Of a DNA stretch of 64,000 bases, positions 1 through 12,129 are shown one piece after another. Source of the DNA: Spodoptera frugiperda (Eukaryota; Arthropoda; Insecta; Lepidoptera; Noctuidae). Both the position numbers and the translations under genes were made by a program. The notes beneath the pieces were generated by a model. The model saw only the letters and a list, made by a program, of their open reading frames with translations, was not told where the DNA came from and ran no database searches. The stretch lies in contig NC_064225.1 of assembly GCF_023101765.2 (NCBI RefSeq), positions 3,658,001 to 3,722,000 of the forward strand, in the 5' to 3' direction. The first letter of the stretch is position 1, and each line of letters opens with the position of its first letter.

Positions 1-130
1 GACAAATGTATAGAAAAACAATTGACTGTTCATACTCAACCGATGATACGTCAGTACGACCGATGATACGCTCGACGTATTTTACGTCAAATGTGAACCG
101 ACCCTATCTTTTAAACGAATTTGGAAAGTG

Positions 131-530
131 TTATATACAATGTGATAGGCGTGGGACTTCTAACCCGTTAAGGCTGAGTACTACATCTAATTATATCGAC
201 AAAAAAAATAATATGGGGGGTTGAACCCCTAATTGAAAATATAGGAAAATAGTGACTTTTTCGGTAAGAATAATTCACAAATGATTTTTTTTCTCACCAA
301 AACATTATCAAACATATGAAAAAAGTAATGAATTAGTTAGCTACCGTTTGTCGTCTTTTTTTTTGTTTCTACGACGCATACAACCTTTGATATCAAAAAA
401 AATATTAAAATAGCCATAATTTTTAGGGGGAGGGGATTCGACCCCTTCGACCCAGGACTTTTGTCGATAAAATTAGATGTAGTATTCAGCCTTAACGAGT
501 TAGAAGTCTCGTCCCTATCACATTGTATAC
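131..530. repeat. diverged inverted repeat, ~75-bp arms
   Basis: Bases 131-206 reappear in reverse complement at about 459-530. The shared core reads tacaatgtgatagg, then acttctaac, cgttaaggctga and tactacatctaatt. The arms lie 250 bp apart, as in a decayed palindromic transposon. No coding content is seen. Confidence 0.6.
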
Positions 531-539
531 AGGCTATAT

Positions 540-1890
540 AGGTACAGGTGGGGTTGTTATTAGAATACAAACTTGTATAGGGTTTATAGAAGAGAAAAGG
601 ACATGGCTAAACCAAAGTATGGACGTCGTAACCCGTACAAATAAATATTGAATAAATATGGTACCTAGCAATAAATAAAGCCGCATAATTAAAGATTGAT
701 ATTTTGTAGTTAAGAAGGTCCAGAAACTTGGCATATCTGCGCAATCCTGAAAATAAAGTAGCGCTCCTACGTCAAACAACGTTACAAAAACTTCAAAATA
801 TAACATTGCTCTGAACTTTTCCAAGGCGTTTTGAGGTACCTAAGCCGAAAGTTATTTATATATGAGGTAGATAGGTAAACAGTTCTGCTTATACTAGATA
901 ATTAACACAAAGTAACCAAGGACAGACACAAAATATATAGTAAGATTGTGCAATCTTATACAAAATAAATATTTTGTGTCGATCAAAACATTTACAATTA
1001 TTTGGTTTTAGAAAAAAGTCATTATATTACCGTTATTAAAAATTGATGTTCGTTTAATTATTTCGAATTGATTTTCGGGGAAACTAATGTCCTAATAATA
1101 GCTTGCAGTACTTACTTCCGTGTTATCATGTCAAACCACAACAGAAAAAAATCAATTATGAAACTTATTTTTGTTAATTTTTGTTCACCAAGTTATAAGA
1201 ATTAGTTAAACACAAAATAATTCATAAGTGAATATTTAAATGATACGAGTTAGCGTGAAATTCGTATTCTTGTTATTATGCCTGGGTCAGTCATTTAGCC
1301 ATCTCCTTTAATCATTTATTCGAACAAACTATAGGAGCGAATGAATAGTTAATGTAATATTTAACTTTTAATGTTCCTTTAAAAAAATCACCCACGCAAC
1401 CACTCAAACTGAAAAAAAAAAACAAAAAAGAAATTAAGCGCTTGACGCATACGAAATAGTGCTCTATAATAACTAATGATTCTGTATATTAGTCAATTAG
1501 AAGAAACCCCCAAAAAAAAAATTAAACACAACAGACCTCTATTAAAAAAAAAACACACAAAACAAATAAATAAATACTAAAAACCCAATAATCCAAAACT
1601 TAATCCCGCATGCAATAATCTGGTTCAAACCAGATTGTACTAGTTCAAAGTAGTTACAGCCATACGCTGGAACATTCCAGTTAATTGAGTAAGTTTTAAC
1701 GACGCGCGCTAGTGACGTCATCGCAACGGTTATTGGCTCTTTGAGATCCACAGTTAGTGTAACAGTTTGTTTTAAGAAATTGAAATGAGTTGGTAATTAC
1801 TGGGGAAGTTTGTGAGGGATAAAGTGTTGTGTCCTATGTTGGTTAGGTTAAGGTTTAATTTAGCGTTTGTTAGGAAAATGGTCTTCGGTT
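540..1890. other. intronic sequence without recognised features
   Basis: This is AT-rich sequence upstream of the first candidate exon. Short open frames here have no family resemblance. I see no convincing splice-bounded exon and no clear repeat family. Confidence 0.5.
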
Positions 1891-1905
1891 TGCCAAAATT
1901 CTCTC

Positions 1906-2072
1906 TTTTTTTGGTGGAGGAATGTCATCCAATGTTTTCTCTCGATGTTTTTACTCACTAAAAACCACCCCGTTCCTACTCCTTTATTAAGGGCGAAGAA
2001 TCATCCTATGACTTCTCTCGCCTTGGGCGAGACGAGAGGGAGTGTCAGACTCTTACTAACTAAAAACCACCC
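1906..2072 (-). repeat. R1-type LINE 3' tail fragments (minus)
   Basis: Two partial copies in tandem of the tail seen intact at 4147-4306 and 51430-51590. The signature, read on this strand, is the block gagggagtgtcagactctta followed by ctaaaaaccacccc. Confidence 0.7.
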
Positions 2073-2106
2073 CTATCTAGACATTCATATTAAAAACATC
2101 ACCGTT

Positions 2107-2412
2107 CACTTTCCACAAACGGGTCGGTTCGACCGGAGTAATGTTACGGCCTCACAGAAATTCTACGTGAAAGTACTTGCGATGTGTCATTGTATGAGTG
2201 AGGTTATCGGAGGCCCAATTGCTGCTCTTCCTAATCTTCCTAATCCCCGATTCCCCGATTCCCCGATTCCTCAGTAACCCTTAAATTCCTAACCCCCAAA
2301 AGGCTAGCAACGCATTTGCTTCTGGTGTTTCAAGTGTCCATGGGCAGCGGCGATTGCTTACCATCAGGTGATACATCTGCTCGTTTACCGGCTTATTCTA
2401 TAAAAAAGACAT
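2107..2412 (+). repeat. interspersed repeat A (gtttaccggctta family)
   Basis: One of about 18 copies in the window of a ~300-bp lepidopteran repeat. Its 5' part resembles ggcccattcgtgccgaag or its complement. It runs through ggaggcccaatt and cttaaattcctaac and ends at the block taccatcaggtgat ... gtttaccggctta ... ataaaa. The class is uncertain: it could be a SINE or a LINE tail. No coding capacity. Confidence 0.75.
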
Positions 2413-2454
2413 TCACATTATACAACATCACCTTAGTCATATCGCATTTAGTTT

Positions 2455-2679
2455 AGGGGAGAGCGGGGCTGAAAGTGCCGGGGGTAAATTGTGCCGATGC
2501 GAATATAACTCGAAAATAGAAAGAGATATCTAATCGATAAATTGTGCCGATGCGAATATACGATCGTAGTGCATCGTGCGTGTGCCCGACTGTTGGGCAT
2601 GACGAATTATCTCTTTCTGTTTTCGAGTTATATTCGCATCGGCACAATTTACCCCGGCACTTTCAGCCCCGCTCTCCTC
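2455..2679. mobile_element. palindromic MITE with ~70-bp terminal inverted repeats
   Basis: The left arm starts aggggagagcggggctgaaa and continues through gtgccgatgcgaatataact. The right arm ending near 2679 is its near-exact reverse complement. About 80 bp lie between the arms. It sits 112 bp upstream of the candidate exon at 2792. Confidence 0.8.
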
Positions 2680-2791
2680 TACCTACAAAATCACATCATA
2701 ACCCAACTTCCCTACATTGGTAAGATTGGCAAAACAAATTCTCTTCAACCACCGCCAATGATTTCTAACTGAGTCAATTTCCTTGTTTCAG

Positions 2792-2849
2792 TCGTACTCC
2801 GAACAGCGAGCGCTCGATTTCCTGAAACTGCAAGGACGAATAACAAACG
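2792..2849 (+). CDS. Dscam-like: candidate small exon upstream of Ig5 (tentative)
   Basis: A 58-bp open segment lies between a strong acceptor (ccttgtttcag) and a consensus donor (gtaagt). Read in the frame imposed by the downstream Ig5 exon (entry phase 1, exit phase 2), it encodes about 19 residues including RFPETARTNNKR. This joins in phase to the next candidate exon at 11142. The sequence is polar, lacks cysteine, and does not resemble the end of Ig4. Alternatives are a cassette exon or a chance pair of splice sites; two of three frames are open, so the evidence is the phase chain rather than similarity. Confidence 0.42.
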
Positions 2850-2943
2850 GTAAGTAAGGAATATTTGGTACACAAATTGACTCGAGATTTGAAACTGCAT
2901 TGTCATGATTTATTATATTTTTTTTAGGTGTTTTTGAATGTAT

Positions 2944-3198
2944 GTCTGCCTCGTTGGTCGAGTGGTTTAAAGTGTGATTGCCGGAAAAGGTGTCTTGGGT
3001 TCGATTCCCGGGGCGGGCAAAGTATTCTTCGGTTTTTCGAAAATTTCTTAGTAGTAGCACGGAGTGTGGAATTGCGCCCTGTTATTTTGTATTACTTTAT
3101 AAACTAGTAGCGCTATCTATTAGGTAACCTGTAATACGTACATTATACAGTGACATTACACGCCGTAATGTGCAGCTCTGTCTACCCTTCGGGGGTAA
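2944..3198 (+). mobile_element. tRNA-derived SINE, family B
   Basis: The tRNA-like head has an A-box-like gcctcgttggtcgagtgg and a B-box-like gggttcgattcccggg. It is followed by the shared body (tttcgaaaatttcttagtag, agcacggagt) and the tail ctgtctacccttcgggg. It is not a functional tRNA, because a cloverleaf cannot be closed. Confidence 0.75.
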
Positions 3199-3693
3199 AA
3201 TTAGTTCTTGTTGTAGATGTTTTTGTATTTGAAAATGTTGATTTGGATGATGATGTAAATGAACATGTTTGGTGTCTGTGTTGGGTAATAGGAATATTGG
3301 TTTGTTTGGTGGTGAAAGTTTAAATTAAATAATTTTACATATCATCAAAATGGCTTTATGAGACCACAAATACGTATAAAAAAGATTTTTATTACGATTT
3401 TTCTTACAGTGTCTTTTTTTAATTTTTATTGCATTTTTTTCAAACAACGTTTCGTATAATAAGTACTACATTTTCTTCACATACTTACATAATTCCCAAT
3501 CAAAAAGCAAGCATGGTGTTCCAAAACCCTTGAGCACTTCCACATTACGAGTACATTCGCTCACATTAATACGAAATGTAGCCGACGCACTTTGGCCATA
3601 TGTAGGTAATATAATTTTCCACTTTTCCGGGACTAATGGCGAAAATATTCTGCTCAAGAAAAATAATATATACGCGTTCCTACTTACAACATT

Positions 3694-4306
3694 CCGGAGC
3701 TGCGGACTACCTAGCGGGCTTACCGTCACTGCGAGGACCCCCCGGAGGACACGGTGGAGCATACGGTCGTGGAATGCCCTGCATGGGCTGAGCACCGCCG
3801 TGTCCTCAGGGATGTGGTCGGCGACGGTGACCTCTCGCGTCCGGCATTGGTACAAGCCATGGTGCGGAGCGAGGGGGAATGGGATGCCGTCTCCTCCTTC
3901 TGCGAAGCAGTCATGCTAGCTAAGGAGGAGGCGGGGCGCGTGAGAGAACAATCCTCCTCACGCCCCAGCCGTCGCGAGAGACACTCCGGGCGTCGGGGAT
4001 CGCGAGACGATCTCCGGCCACCGTAAGTGCGGGCCTGCGGACGGCGAGCAAGGGTAGCTCACCGCCCGAACAGAACCAGACCCGTGCGTGCGGCGCGTCG
4101 CGTTCCGCGTGCGCCTCAAAGTGCCATCAGACCATGATGCCTGATCCGGAGCTGCGGACTACCTAGCGGGTTTACCGGGGCTCCGGTTCGAAAAGCAGGA
4201 GTAGGAACGGGGTGGTTTTTAGTCAGTAAGAGTCTGACACTCCCTCTCGCCTCGCCCAAGGCGAGAAAAGCCATTGGATGATTTTCCCCCCTCAAAAAAA
4301 AAAAAC
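3694..4306 (+). mobile_element. R1-like LINE 3' end with reverse-transcriptase C-terminus
   Basis: A 5'-truncated non-LTR element. The open frame from about 3724 to 4026 encodes the C-terminal zinc-knuckle tail of an R1-type polymerase (EHTVVECPAWAEHRRVL, then FCEAVMLAKEEA). After the stop comes the GC-rich 3'UTR, the tail block and poly(A) at 4296-4306. Oddly, 3694-3722 repeats the tail motif ccggagctgcggactaccta found again at 4147, placed in front of the coding end. Confidence 0.8.
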
Positions 4307-4390
4307 AGCGGGCTTACCGGGGCTCCGGCTCGAAAAGCAAGAGTAGGAAGGGGTTGATTTTTAGTTAGTAAGAGTGTGACACTCCTTCTC
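4307..4390 (+). repeat. second R1-type tail fragment
   Basis: A further diverged copy (cttaccggggctccggctcg, aagcaagagtagg) lies directly behind the poly(A) of the preceding element. Confidence 0.65.
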
Positions 4391-4904
4391 ACTCACACGA
4401 AACTCATACAACTGCGTCCACTGATCCACATCATCAGCAATGCCTACATGCGATGCGTACTGGTGCCGTCCTACGAAATGCGTACGATGCGTACATTTAC
4501 AGGCTTGTGGACGCTTACCTTTAAACATCTGGGCCACGACGAAAAATGTCCGACATACATGATTAAATACAATAATTAAAAAAAATTGATAAGTCGATAA
4601 ACAATTTTTGTTTTAAATTTTGTTCAATAACAAAGTACAAGTACGAAACCCTTCTCTCTATATCTTCAAACATTTACGATATTAGTAAAGACAACCTCAT
4701 TTCTAAATGCCAACCAATCTTGACCTGTGAAACCCTAAAACAGTCCTTGGGAACGAAAAGCCCCCAAATTCTTTGTATCGCATTTTCCTTATTTACATAC
4801 AGTTAAAGCTTCCCGAGGGTAACTCCACAAATAAGAAAGAAATCTTGGAATTCTATTACGTCATACATATGAGAGGGTAATAAAGTTGATTTCTGTATAT
4901 ACAG

Positions 4905-5302
4905 CGTGTAACAAAATACCCAGATACATCAAGAAGAACTGAAAAATACGGGTTGAATAGAATCTCTACACAAAGTTTCAGCTCAAAGTACGTTTAAAAA
5001 AGAAATTGGTACCAAATACTTGGTGTCGCATGGTTCTTGATTTTAAATCATACAAACGTATCACAACACTACAGGGGTCACTTGCTAATATTACGAAACA
5101 TTTCTCCTGTAAATTTGTTCGCCTAGTACCTGTATCTACCTAATTTTGATGTTCGGTTTTTGGAATTTTGTGTATTGGAAAAATTCATAAGTTCGTTCCA
5201 TGAAAATATAAGTTTAAAAAACCCTTCCCGTATCGTTTGTCATGTTATCTAGAAACCGTGCCCTTGATATGTATACCCCCTTTTTGTTACACCGTGTATA
5301 TC
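4905..5302 (+). mobile_element. MITE with gtgtaacaaaa termini, copy 1
   Basis: A ~400-bp non-coding element. It starts tacagcgtgtaacaaaatac and ends tttttgttacaccgtgtata, which are inverted repeats of each other. A second copy in the same orientation lies at 31385-31772. TA-flanked ends suggest a Tc1/mariner relative. Confidence 0.75.
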
Positions 5303-5611
5303 TATATAATATATAATGGTACATGGGCATTTTAGCAAGTGGTAGGTGAAAGTAGGAAGCACTCTAAACATCTGCGAGGGTTGCCCCTACTAAGGGTGCT
5401 GAGGTTTTTTGTGAATTCGAACGAAGTTTGAGTGAATATCTTGGATTGTTTATTAATCTAGGTTCAATATTCTTGATTGTAAATTCCAGTTAAGATTCTC
5501 ATCCATTCCTGCTATCCGAAATTTATGTCAAAGAATGAAACTAGCTTAATCACTGTTAAGCTTTCTGATTATTTCTCGAAACATAAATATTATACTAGAA
5601 CTCACACGTTG

Positions 5612-5815
5612 TACAAGTGAGGTTACCGCAGGCCCAATTACCCCTCATCCCAATCTTCCCAGTCCCAGATTCCCCAACAGCCCTTAAATTCCTAACCCTC
5701 AAAAGGCCAGCAATGCACTTGTAACGCCTTTGGTCATTCGAGTGTCCACGGGCGGCAGCGATTGCTTTCCATCAAGTGATCCGTCTGCTCATTTAGCGGC
5801 TAGAAAACCTAGAAA
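5612..5815 (+). repeat. interspersed repeat A
   Basis: The copy begins tgaggttaccgcaggcccaa and ends catttagcggcta, with the characteristic gattgctttccatca near the end. Confidence 0.7.
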
Positions 5816-6454
5816 GTGAAGCAATGTGAAACAGACTGCAGTAAAACAAACAAACACATTTCTCTTTTATATGATATATCACCTTTCATTACTTCTTCCA
5901 TAATAAACGATATCATATTTAATCCTTACGCTTAAATGAATTGAATAAAAAGTCTTTAGAATCCTACCACAAAAATTAAAACAATGAATCGACTCAAAAG
6001 TTCACAACACTTCTACACCAAAAGTAGGGGCTTTCAAGAACCCGCGAAGTTTTCCAACAACAATAAAACAAGTGCCGCATGTACGTACTTTCTTTTGCTT
6101 ACATTCACAAGATAAAACTCGCGTCCGTACTAAGTTTCTTCAGACAGACTCAAAAAGTAATGTTTTAGCTGCGCTTTTAAAACAATCGCTCTTTAATTCC
6201 ATACTTCTTTCTACTGGCTGTTGCCCAACTAGGTCGGTGGTAAGGCTTTTTTATTGTTAGAACTAAAATACTAATGGATGAACATCATCGAATTAATTTA
6301 AATATTGGGTGTTCTTTTATTTGTGTGGGTGGGTTATTGATCGCAGAGCAAGGATTTGTTTAGGGCTCATGAAAATTCTTTGTCAAGTTAAATAGGCCAG
6401 TAGATAAATGATGTGACTGGTGATCGAACATGGATATTCCTATACCTCGACTTA

Positions 6455-6790
6455 TATTTGCGAGCAATAATAGGGATGATGAGGGGCATGAAAATTAAGT
6501 ATCTATTTAGTCTGTCAGTTAGGTGATGACCAAAATATTAGACACGTATTTTTTTTCATATAAAATAACAAAATTTAGATAAAACGAATCAAAGTTTAGG
6601 AGAAGGAACGATACGTTATTTTGCGTAAAACACCTAGAAGTGACGTCTCACGATATTTCAAATCAATAAATCTTCGAAAGTATTTGATTCTGGAAGAAAA
6701 TAAAAAATACGTGTCAAATATTTTAAAATACCTACTCGTAATCTACAAAACGGACATTAAAATAAAAATTAGCCATCTACCCTATTGGCG
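6455..6790 (-). mobile_element. MITE family E (cgtcacttctaggt), minus
   Basis: Reverse orientation of the element seen at 16768, 26528 and 32772. Recognisable by ctagaagtgacgt, aatatttcaaat and acggacattaaaataaaaat. Confidence 0.7.
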
Positions 6791-7035
6791 CAATTGACAC
6801 AATGGACTTCATAAATGTATCAACAATTTAACTTGGACACAAGATACTTAAAATGCCATAGCTTGTTCCTACCACTTAAATATTTATGGAGAAGTAACAT
6901 GAAACCATAATTTAGAGAGATCAAAAAGACATTATGATGAAAGAACTGTTTACCATAAAAGTGTATGGGACCAAGAATAGTCCCCTGTGGAATCCCTCCT
7001 AAAGTTGAAAGGAATTATTGTAGCCATAACTTTAT

Positions 7036-7245
7036 TATGACTGCCTTGTTGGTTGAGTGGGAAGAAGCGCGACTGCTGGGTAAAGAGTCTGTTACTGCTG
7101 AGTAAGTAATATAATAAGATTTTTTTAGTTAAAACTTTGATCCCAAACTAAGATATTTTTCTCCTGTGTTATGGATACGTTTACAAACATGCAATTTTAC
7201 ACGCAACATTACACCCAGACCCGAAACAACAATTGTTTTATGTTC
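7036..7245. repeat. SINE B head plus minus-strand SINE C fragment
   Basis: Bases 7036-7100 match the tRNA-like head of family B (gactgccttgttggttgagt). Bases 7150-7240 match the distal part of family C on the other strand (cctgtgttatggatacgttt, then cagacccgaaacaacaattg). Both are truncated. Confidence 0.55.
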
Positions 7246-7815
7246 ATAATAATTCTCATTTTAGATGTCTGCCTAATATTTAACAACAAAAGCAGATGTC
7301 TAATATTTAACAAAAAAATATCAGACAATTCCTGTTATTTCTAAATATGAAAACTCATACCGTACGATATATTTTATATACTTTAGAGAACATAAAACGT
7401 TGATAGTTTGAAACAACTCACCATCAAAATAGGTCAATGATTCAAATTTGATTCAAGTACCAACACATCGATTGGTCTCATATAACCAACAGTGATCAAA
7501 CTCCTCTCAGAAACTGAGGCTCGAGTATTTGATGCCGACTTTGATACACTTCCAACCGCATGCTACCAATATGTCGCTTGAATGCATTGCAAGGCTGATG
7601 GCGTCAAAGCAAAATCGATCGTGCTATATACGGGTTAAAAAGCAATTTCGTGTAGCAAAGCATCAAGCTGCTTGACCGAGAAATGGGGAGAAATATTGCA
7701 CGGGCTTTTACGTGGGATTTCGATCGAATTATAGCGTTGCGGTGATTTTTCTTGGTAAGGTAAGGTAGGGATATTAAAACAGTAATGTCTTTATTGAAAC
7801 ACTGAAAGGTCATTT

Positions 7816-7854
7816 CCCGAGTCATTTCCACATCCTTTGTGGAAATGACTCGGG
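7816..7854. other. perfect 17-bp hairpin
   Basis: cccgagtcatttccaca is followed by a five-base loop and its exact reverse complement tgtggaaatgactcggg. It lies just outside a repeat A copy. It may be a relic of two transposon termini. Confidence 0.7.
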
Positions 7855-7863
7855 TTTTTGGTT

Positions 7864-8125
7864 AATTATTATGTTAGGCGGATCACCTGATGGTAAGCAA
7901 TCCATGACTCCCGAAACACTAGAAGCGTTACAAGTGCGTTGGGAATTTAAAGGTTGTTGGGAAATTGGCTATTGGAAAGATTGGGAAGGGTGGTAATTGG
8001 ACCTCCGGTAACCTCACTCACACAACGAAACAATGCAAGCGTTGTTTGACGTCGGTTTTCTGTGAGGCCGTGGTATCACTCCGGTTGAGGCGGTCCATTC
8101 GTGCCGAAGCATGGCTGTTTCACAT
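7864..8125 (-). repeat. interspersed repeat A (minus)
   Basis: Begins gcggatcacctgatggtaag and runs through ttgacgtcggttttctgtga to the distal end near cgaagcatggctg. Confidence 0.75.
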
Positions 8126-8837
8126 TTACCCGAAATTAAATAGCCTCGGAGTTATATCGTACAATGCTTGATGACAAATGTATTCTTCTCTGCTCAAACT
8201 ACATGGCATAAAATCGTAATCAATAATGAGTTTAGTAATAAAATATACAGAAACGAAACATAAATTTAATGTTACCTAAAATACGTGAGCTTTACTTAAT
8301 TTAGAACCAGTATCCTAGGCTAGGAGGCAATAATTTAATTATTCGGCCTATCCCGATAGCCTGTGTCGCCTCTCCAATTTACCACCTTTTAAATGAAATT
8401 CTAAACGATGCTTTTAGAGATTGAGGACATGGAATAATAAAAAAGCAATCTGGTAAAATGGGGCTTCGGAAATTCTCTTATATATCCTTAGTGTTTGTGG
8501 GAAATGTTTTGTTAAGTAATCTAGAGGTTGTTTTTAATGTGATATTGAATAATTTGAAATATGGAAATTGACTCTTGGTATAGTTTGTATTAGGTTTTTT
8601 AATACCAAAGTTGGTATTATGTATTCATACCTGTTTTTATCGGTTTTTGTAACGCGGAGTCAAGATTTTTAGCCACGTTATATTTTTGCGTTAGGCATAG
8701 AGATCACTGGCACTTAATGATGAAAGTGGCTGTTACAATAAATTACAAATCAATTGTTCCTTTCCTTTTTTTAATTAGGATTAGTATATATTAATTGCTT
8801 TGCATTAGGATTGCGTCGTAAATCGAAGTCGAATCAC

Positions 8838-9018
8838 CGTGAGATTACCGGAGGTCCAATTACCCCTCTTTCCAATCCTTCTAATTCCCGATTACCCAAT
8901 CACCATTGAATTCCTAATCTCCAAAAGGCTGTCAATGCACTTCTACCGCCTCTGGAGTCCATAGGTGGCGATTGCTTACCATCAGGTGATCCGTCTGATC
9001 GTTTACCGGCTTATATCA
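8838..9018 (+). repeat. interspersed repeat A
   Basis: 5'-truncated copy from gtgagattaccggaggtcca to gtttaccggcttatatcata. Confidence 0.7.
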
Positions 9019-9429
9019 TACAAGAAACCTTCCTACCTACCTTCAATATTTTACCGAAGACCTAACAAGAATGTTATCATCCATGAACCTATGTTGGATA
9101 CTGCACCATAGCATGCACTTCCACCTAAACTCACTTATACAATAACTTCGTTATTGGCTACGCCTGTGCACTTCCAATGCAGATTTATTGCTTCCTACCT
9201 GTAGGTTCTTTTTAAAACTGGTGTGATGTGACTGGGTGATTGTGGATTCAGTAGACATTTTGTCTGATTAAGTCTATGGTCAAATTATAGGAACGGATAA
9301 AGAGTGCTAATTAATAGTTTTGTTAGTAAGAATTGAACTATGTAATTTAAGCTTGTTTACTCGTAATTTTAACTAATTATTATTTAAAGATTTCAGTTTT
9401 TTGATAAGTAAACCTCTTAATTATTATGT

Positions 9430-9618
9430 TACTCACGTAACTGTTTGACGAGTAATGAGGCTTATGTTTATGAGCAGCACTCTGCGACACACAACGGCGC
9501 AACTGTCGCGCTGCTACTGGCAAGACTTGAAACTAGTCGAGTTCGTCGTCAAATAATTACGTGAGTAAGCAGAAAAAATTATAATTAATTTAGTATGTCA
9601 CACGAAAGTTATAATTTA
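9430..9618. mobile_element. MITE family G (ttactcacgtaa termini)
   Basis: The terminal repeat tactcacgtaactgtttgac appears inverted at the far end as gtcaaataattacgtgagta. The internal blocks gagcagcactctgcgacaca and gcaagacttgaaactagtcg recur at 21860, 30506 and 35546. Confidence 0.75.
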
Positions 9619-10394
9619 ATCAACATCGTTTACCAGATTCTACGAAATGACAATAATATTTACTACATGTCCAATTCCATGAGATACACAATTCAATTAC
9701 AAAAATTATACGTCGACTTAATTCTCCAGATATTTTGGGATTATACCGAGGAAATCGTTCACCCGTACCCACGAAGGCTATAAATGCCAAAGGCTCACAT
9801 CAAAGACTAATCATATTATGGAATAGTTTACGATAGTATGTTGTATATTAAGGTTAAACCGTTCCATGGGTCTCAAAGTACTCTAAGACTTCAAAGGGTT
9901 ATTGGGAAGTAATAAGGTTTTTCAACTCAGTGAATTTGGGAAATTATTTGCTAAAGCAGGGGCCCTATCTGAAGGTGTTTGTTATCTATAGCTGTTGCCT
10001 CTACTAGAGGACCTTTGTTAATAATTCCATTGTCTACTGGTCAGTCTCTTGGATCTTCTAACTTAGTTATTGTTTCAAGATAGTTGATTCTATTATTAGG
10101 GTTTTGTGCCTGATATTGTTAACTGATCTTTGCTACAAAGGGTCTGTATTAGACTTGAAACTTTGGTTTCAAAGACTAAGTTGTGGACAGTTATTAATAA
10201 GGAGCTTTGAAAATGTATAGCTTACATTAAACTATGGTATTTATTATGGAAAGACGTTAAATAGAATTGGCGAGATATTGGATCAAGGCCAGGTTTGAAG
10301 TACTCTTAACCATGGCTTATATGGTCAGATGCATGAATGTTATGAAGGCCAAAGAGATGTATGTAAGGTTTGTCTCAGATTAAATTGAAGTATA

Positions 10395-10690
10395 CTAGGG
10401 TTGTCCGAAGTCTACCAACGGTACGTACCAATGTGACTTTTTGCATGTTTAGACATCACTGACAAACGGTGAAGGAAAATATAGTGAGGAAACCAAATCG
10501 CATTGAGAAGGCGTGGCGATTAAAGTTCAAACCTTCTCCGTGTGAGGAGAGGCCTTTGGTAAGCAGTGGCCACTTATGGGCTGTTGATATTGATGTGAAG
10601 ACAAATTCACAATTTTGTGTACAGCATAAGTAACGTGCAGTTGATAGACGTGCTCCATCTTAGGCCGCATCATCGCTTACCACCAGACGA
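10395..10690 (+). repeat. LINE 3'-end-like repeat (gagaggcctttggtaagcag)
   Basis: The block cgtgtgaggagaggcctttg and ggccacttatgggctgttga resembles the 3' end of lepidopteran RTE-like elements. Related sequence is at 30260-30360 (+) and 51650-51900 (-). Non-coding. Confidence 0.5.
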
Positions 10691-11141
10691 GATAGCGACC
10701 AAACGTCGACACATCTTTATATATATAATTCTTCTGTAAGTGTGTATGTCACTGAACTTCTCTTAAACGACTAGACCGATTTTGATGAAATTTTTTGTGT
10801 GTGTTCAAGGGGATCTGACAATGGTTTAGATTCACAATTTTGTCCGCTGGACAATGTTTTCTTCATCACGACAACGTCTGTCGGGTCCACTAGTCAAATA
10901 TAAAAAATAATACTGAAGTTTTGTTTTTAAAACTTAATTCTGACGTTCACTGTACCCTCTGGCATTATGTCCTAGCCCTTACCACTAAACTAACATTTTT
11001 TTCGGAATATCCTTATTAAACATTTATTTTACATATCAAAAATAATGTTCGTTGGAAAAAATACCCTGTTCGTTACGGCTAAAGTTTCATTTTTCCCTTC
11101 ATTAAAAATAATTGGTTTCTTATAGTCGTTTTTTTTTTCAG

Positions 11142-11194
11142 ATCATATAACGATGAGGAGGTTCGGAGTTTACACGACGATGTTGCTTTACAAG
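11142..11194 (+). CDS. Dscam-like: candidate small exon upstream of Ig5 (tentative)
   Basis: A 53-bp open segment lies between an excellent acceptor (tttttttttcag) and a consensus donor (gtaagt). In the frame compatible with the Ig5 exon at 12526 (entry phase 2, exit phase 1) it encodes SYNDEEVRSLHDDVALQ, an acidic segment without cysteine. With the candidate at 2792 and the start of the next exon it would form a charged linker between Ig4 and Ig5. I do not recognise this segment in Dscam proteins. It could be an alternatively used cassette or a chance exon. Confidence 0.45.
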
Positions 11195-11435
11195 GTAAGT
11201 AGGTTAACAAGAGTTGTTAGACGAAGCGATTGAGTTTTGGTTTTCTTTTTAATTGTGGATGAATTCTCCTTGACTATTATTATATTTGCTTTTGAACATG
11301 TGGTATACACATCATACGCAGAAAAAGAAAGTATGAGATATGCAGGGTGTAAACGGAACACTCCAGAATAGAATCTATATTTATGCTAATGTATGAAGCT
11401 GAAGAATTTGTTTGTCCCATCCAATCAAAGAATAA

Positions 11436-11702
11436 AAAAGACGGATCACCTGATGGTAAGCAATCGCTGCCGTCCATGGACACCTGAAACACCAGAAGCG
11501 TTACAAATGCTTTGCCTTTTGGGGGTTAGGAATTTAAGGGTAGTTGGGGAAGATTGGGAAGGATGATAATTGGGCCTCCGGTAACCACACTCACGCAACG
11601 AAACATAATGCAAGCGTGATTTTACGTTGGTTTTCTGGGAGGTCTATCACTCCAGTCGAGCCGACCCATTCGTAGCAAATTATGCCTCTCCCACACTTAG
11701 TT
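11436..11702 (-). repeat. interspersed repeat A (minus)
   Basis: Runs from acggatcacctgatggtaag through gggcctccggtaaccacact to cctctcccacactta. Confidence 0.75.
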
Positions 11703-12129
11703 CTCACACAATTAATAAAAGTTTCTACATTGACGCCACTCTTGAATAACTCTCCAATTATAGAATCAACCATCACGTCGGCGACTAAATCAATACGATC
11801 CGATATCAAGTTCCTGAATAATAGCCGGCAGACGTATCACGTTTTAAAGACCACTTCATTTTATTTATAATATAATTGTTGGGGGAAGTAATAAAGTAAT
11901 GAAAATATTACCCAATATGATTAAACTTAATTAATATTTCTCTCTGTATTGATTCGATAACCAGTTCGATCGAACCGATGCCTTGTTGTTGGTTGGTTGC
12001 AAAATCGATATCCTAGCTAAGTACCTCGAGTTTAATTCCCAAATTCGACAAAGTATTTTAAAAATGTCTCTACAATAACATAGAGCTGAATATCCAGAAT
12101 TTTCACTTTGTATATGACTTTCACCAGTT

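Noticed and set aside
3466..3855. 129-codon frames on both strands overlapping the first R1-like LINE end
   Set aside because: Shadow frames; the frame with similarity to a LINE polymerase is the one through 3754-4026.
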